Positions 5,596 through 5,647 of a DNA stretch of 5,647 bases are shown here, piece after piece. The stretch comes from Synergistaceae bacterium (GTDB lineage: Bacteria; Synergistota; Synergistia; Synergistales; Thermovirgaceae): positions 7,213 to 12,859 of the forward strand of contig DMCT01000091.1 of assembly GCA_003446665.1 (NCBI GenBank), given 5' to 3'. The notes under the pieces were generated by a model, which was given only the letters and a program-made list of their open reading frames with translations, searched no databases and was not told where the DNA came from. The translations under genes were made by a program, and so were the position numbers. Every line of letters starts with the position of its first letter. The first letter of the stretch is position 1.

Positions 5596-5609
5596 ACCGC
5601 CGTAATCAA
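5582..5609 (-). promoter_or_regulatory. Candidate sigma70-type promoter for AOR and the ThiS-like gene
   Basis: On the minus strand TTGATT (5609-5604, four of six to TTGACA) is followed after 16 nt by TACACT (5587-5582, four of six to TATAAT). The matches are modest, as expected for a regulated promoter. The -10 lies inside the inverted repeat 5577-5595. The resulting leader would be about 75 nt. The remaining sequence to the right edge shows no gene. Confidence 0.3.
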
Positions 5610-5647
5610 AATACTACCACTATTGTGCGAGCGGTATCAATGTCAGG

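Noticed and set aside
1..5647. CRISPR array, insertion sequence, tRNA or rRNA
   Set aside because: No regularly spaced repeats of array type, no transposase-like frame with terminal inverted repeats and no cloverleaf or rRNA sequence were seen on either strand.

Overview
The window is about 5.6 kb of compact bacterial chromosome. It holds six protein-coding genes: five on the minus strand and one on the plus strand. It is clearly prokaryotic, with strong purine-rich ribosome binding sites, short intergenic gaps and operon-like spacing. A tungsten-type aldehyde:ferredoxin oxidoreductase (AOR) paired with its own small sulfur-carrier protein points to a strictly anaerobic, probably amino-acid- or organic-acid-fermenting bacterium, for example a Synergistota, Firmicutes or Deltaproteobacteria type. 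The phylum cannot be fixed from the sequence alone.

Layout from right to left, following minus-strand transcription. Bases 5499-5647 are a leader and promoter region with a 7+7 bp inverted repeat and three copies of GGAAACA. The AOR gene (3324-5498) and a ThiS/MoaD-like gene ending in Gly-Gly (3120-3317) follow, only 6 nt apart, so they form one transcriptional unit. A perfect 16-bp stem-loop (3056-3094) lies between this unit and the convergent plus-strand gene 2374-3012, whose 212-aa product I do not recognise. That orphan gene is divergent from a second minus-strand unit: an isochorismatase-family hydrolase (1677-2231), an RNase Z-like metallo-beta-lactamase-fold hydrolase (821-1660) and, after an 86-nt gap, a malic enzyme cut by the window edge (1-734).

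How the genes may work together. AOR interconverts aldehydes and carboxylic acids with ferredoxin as electron carrier. Its partner is plausibly the sulfur carrier for the dithiolene of the tungsten-pterin cofactor. Malic enzyme makes pyruvate and NAD(P)H from malate. The two hydrolases have no assignable substrate. The malic enzyme may also be transcribed separately, because an extended -10 element and an RNA stem-loop lie in the gap before it.

I found no mobile element, CRISPR array, tRNA or rRNA. The parts most worth a second look are the unusual AOR motifs with the coupled ThiS-like gene, the palindrome over the putative AOR promoter, the malic enzyme leader hairpin and the unrecognised plus-strand gene.
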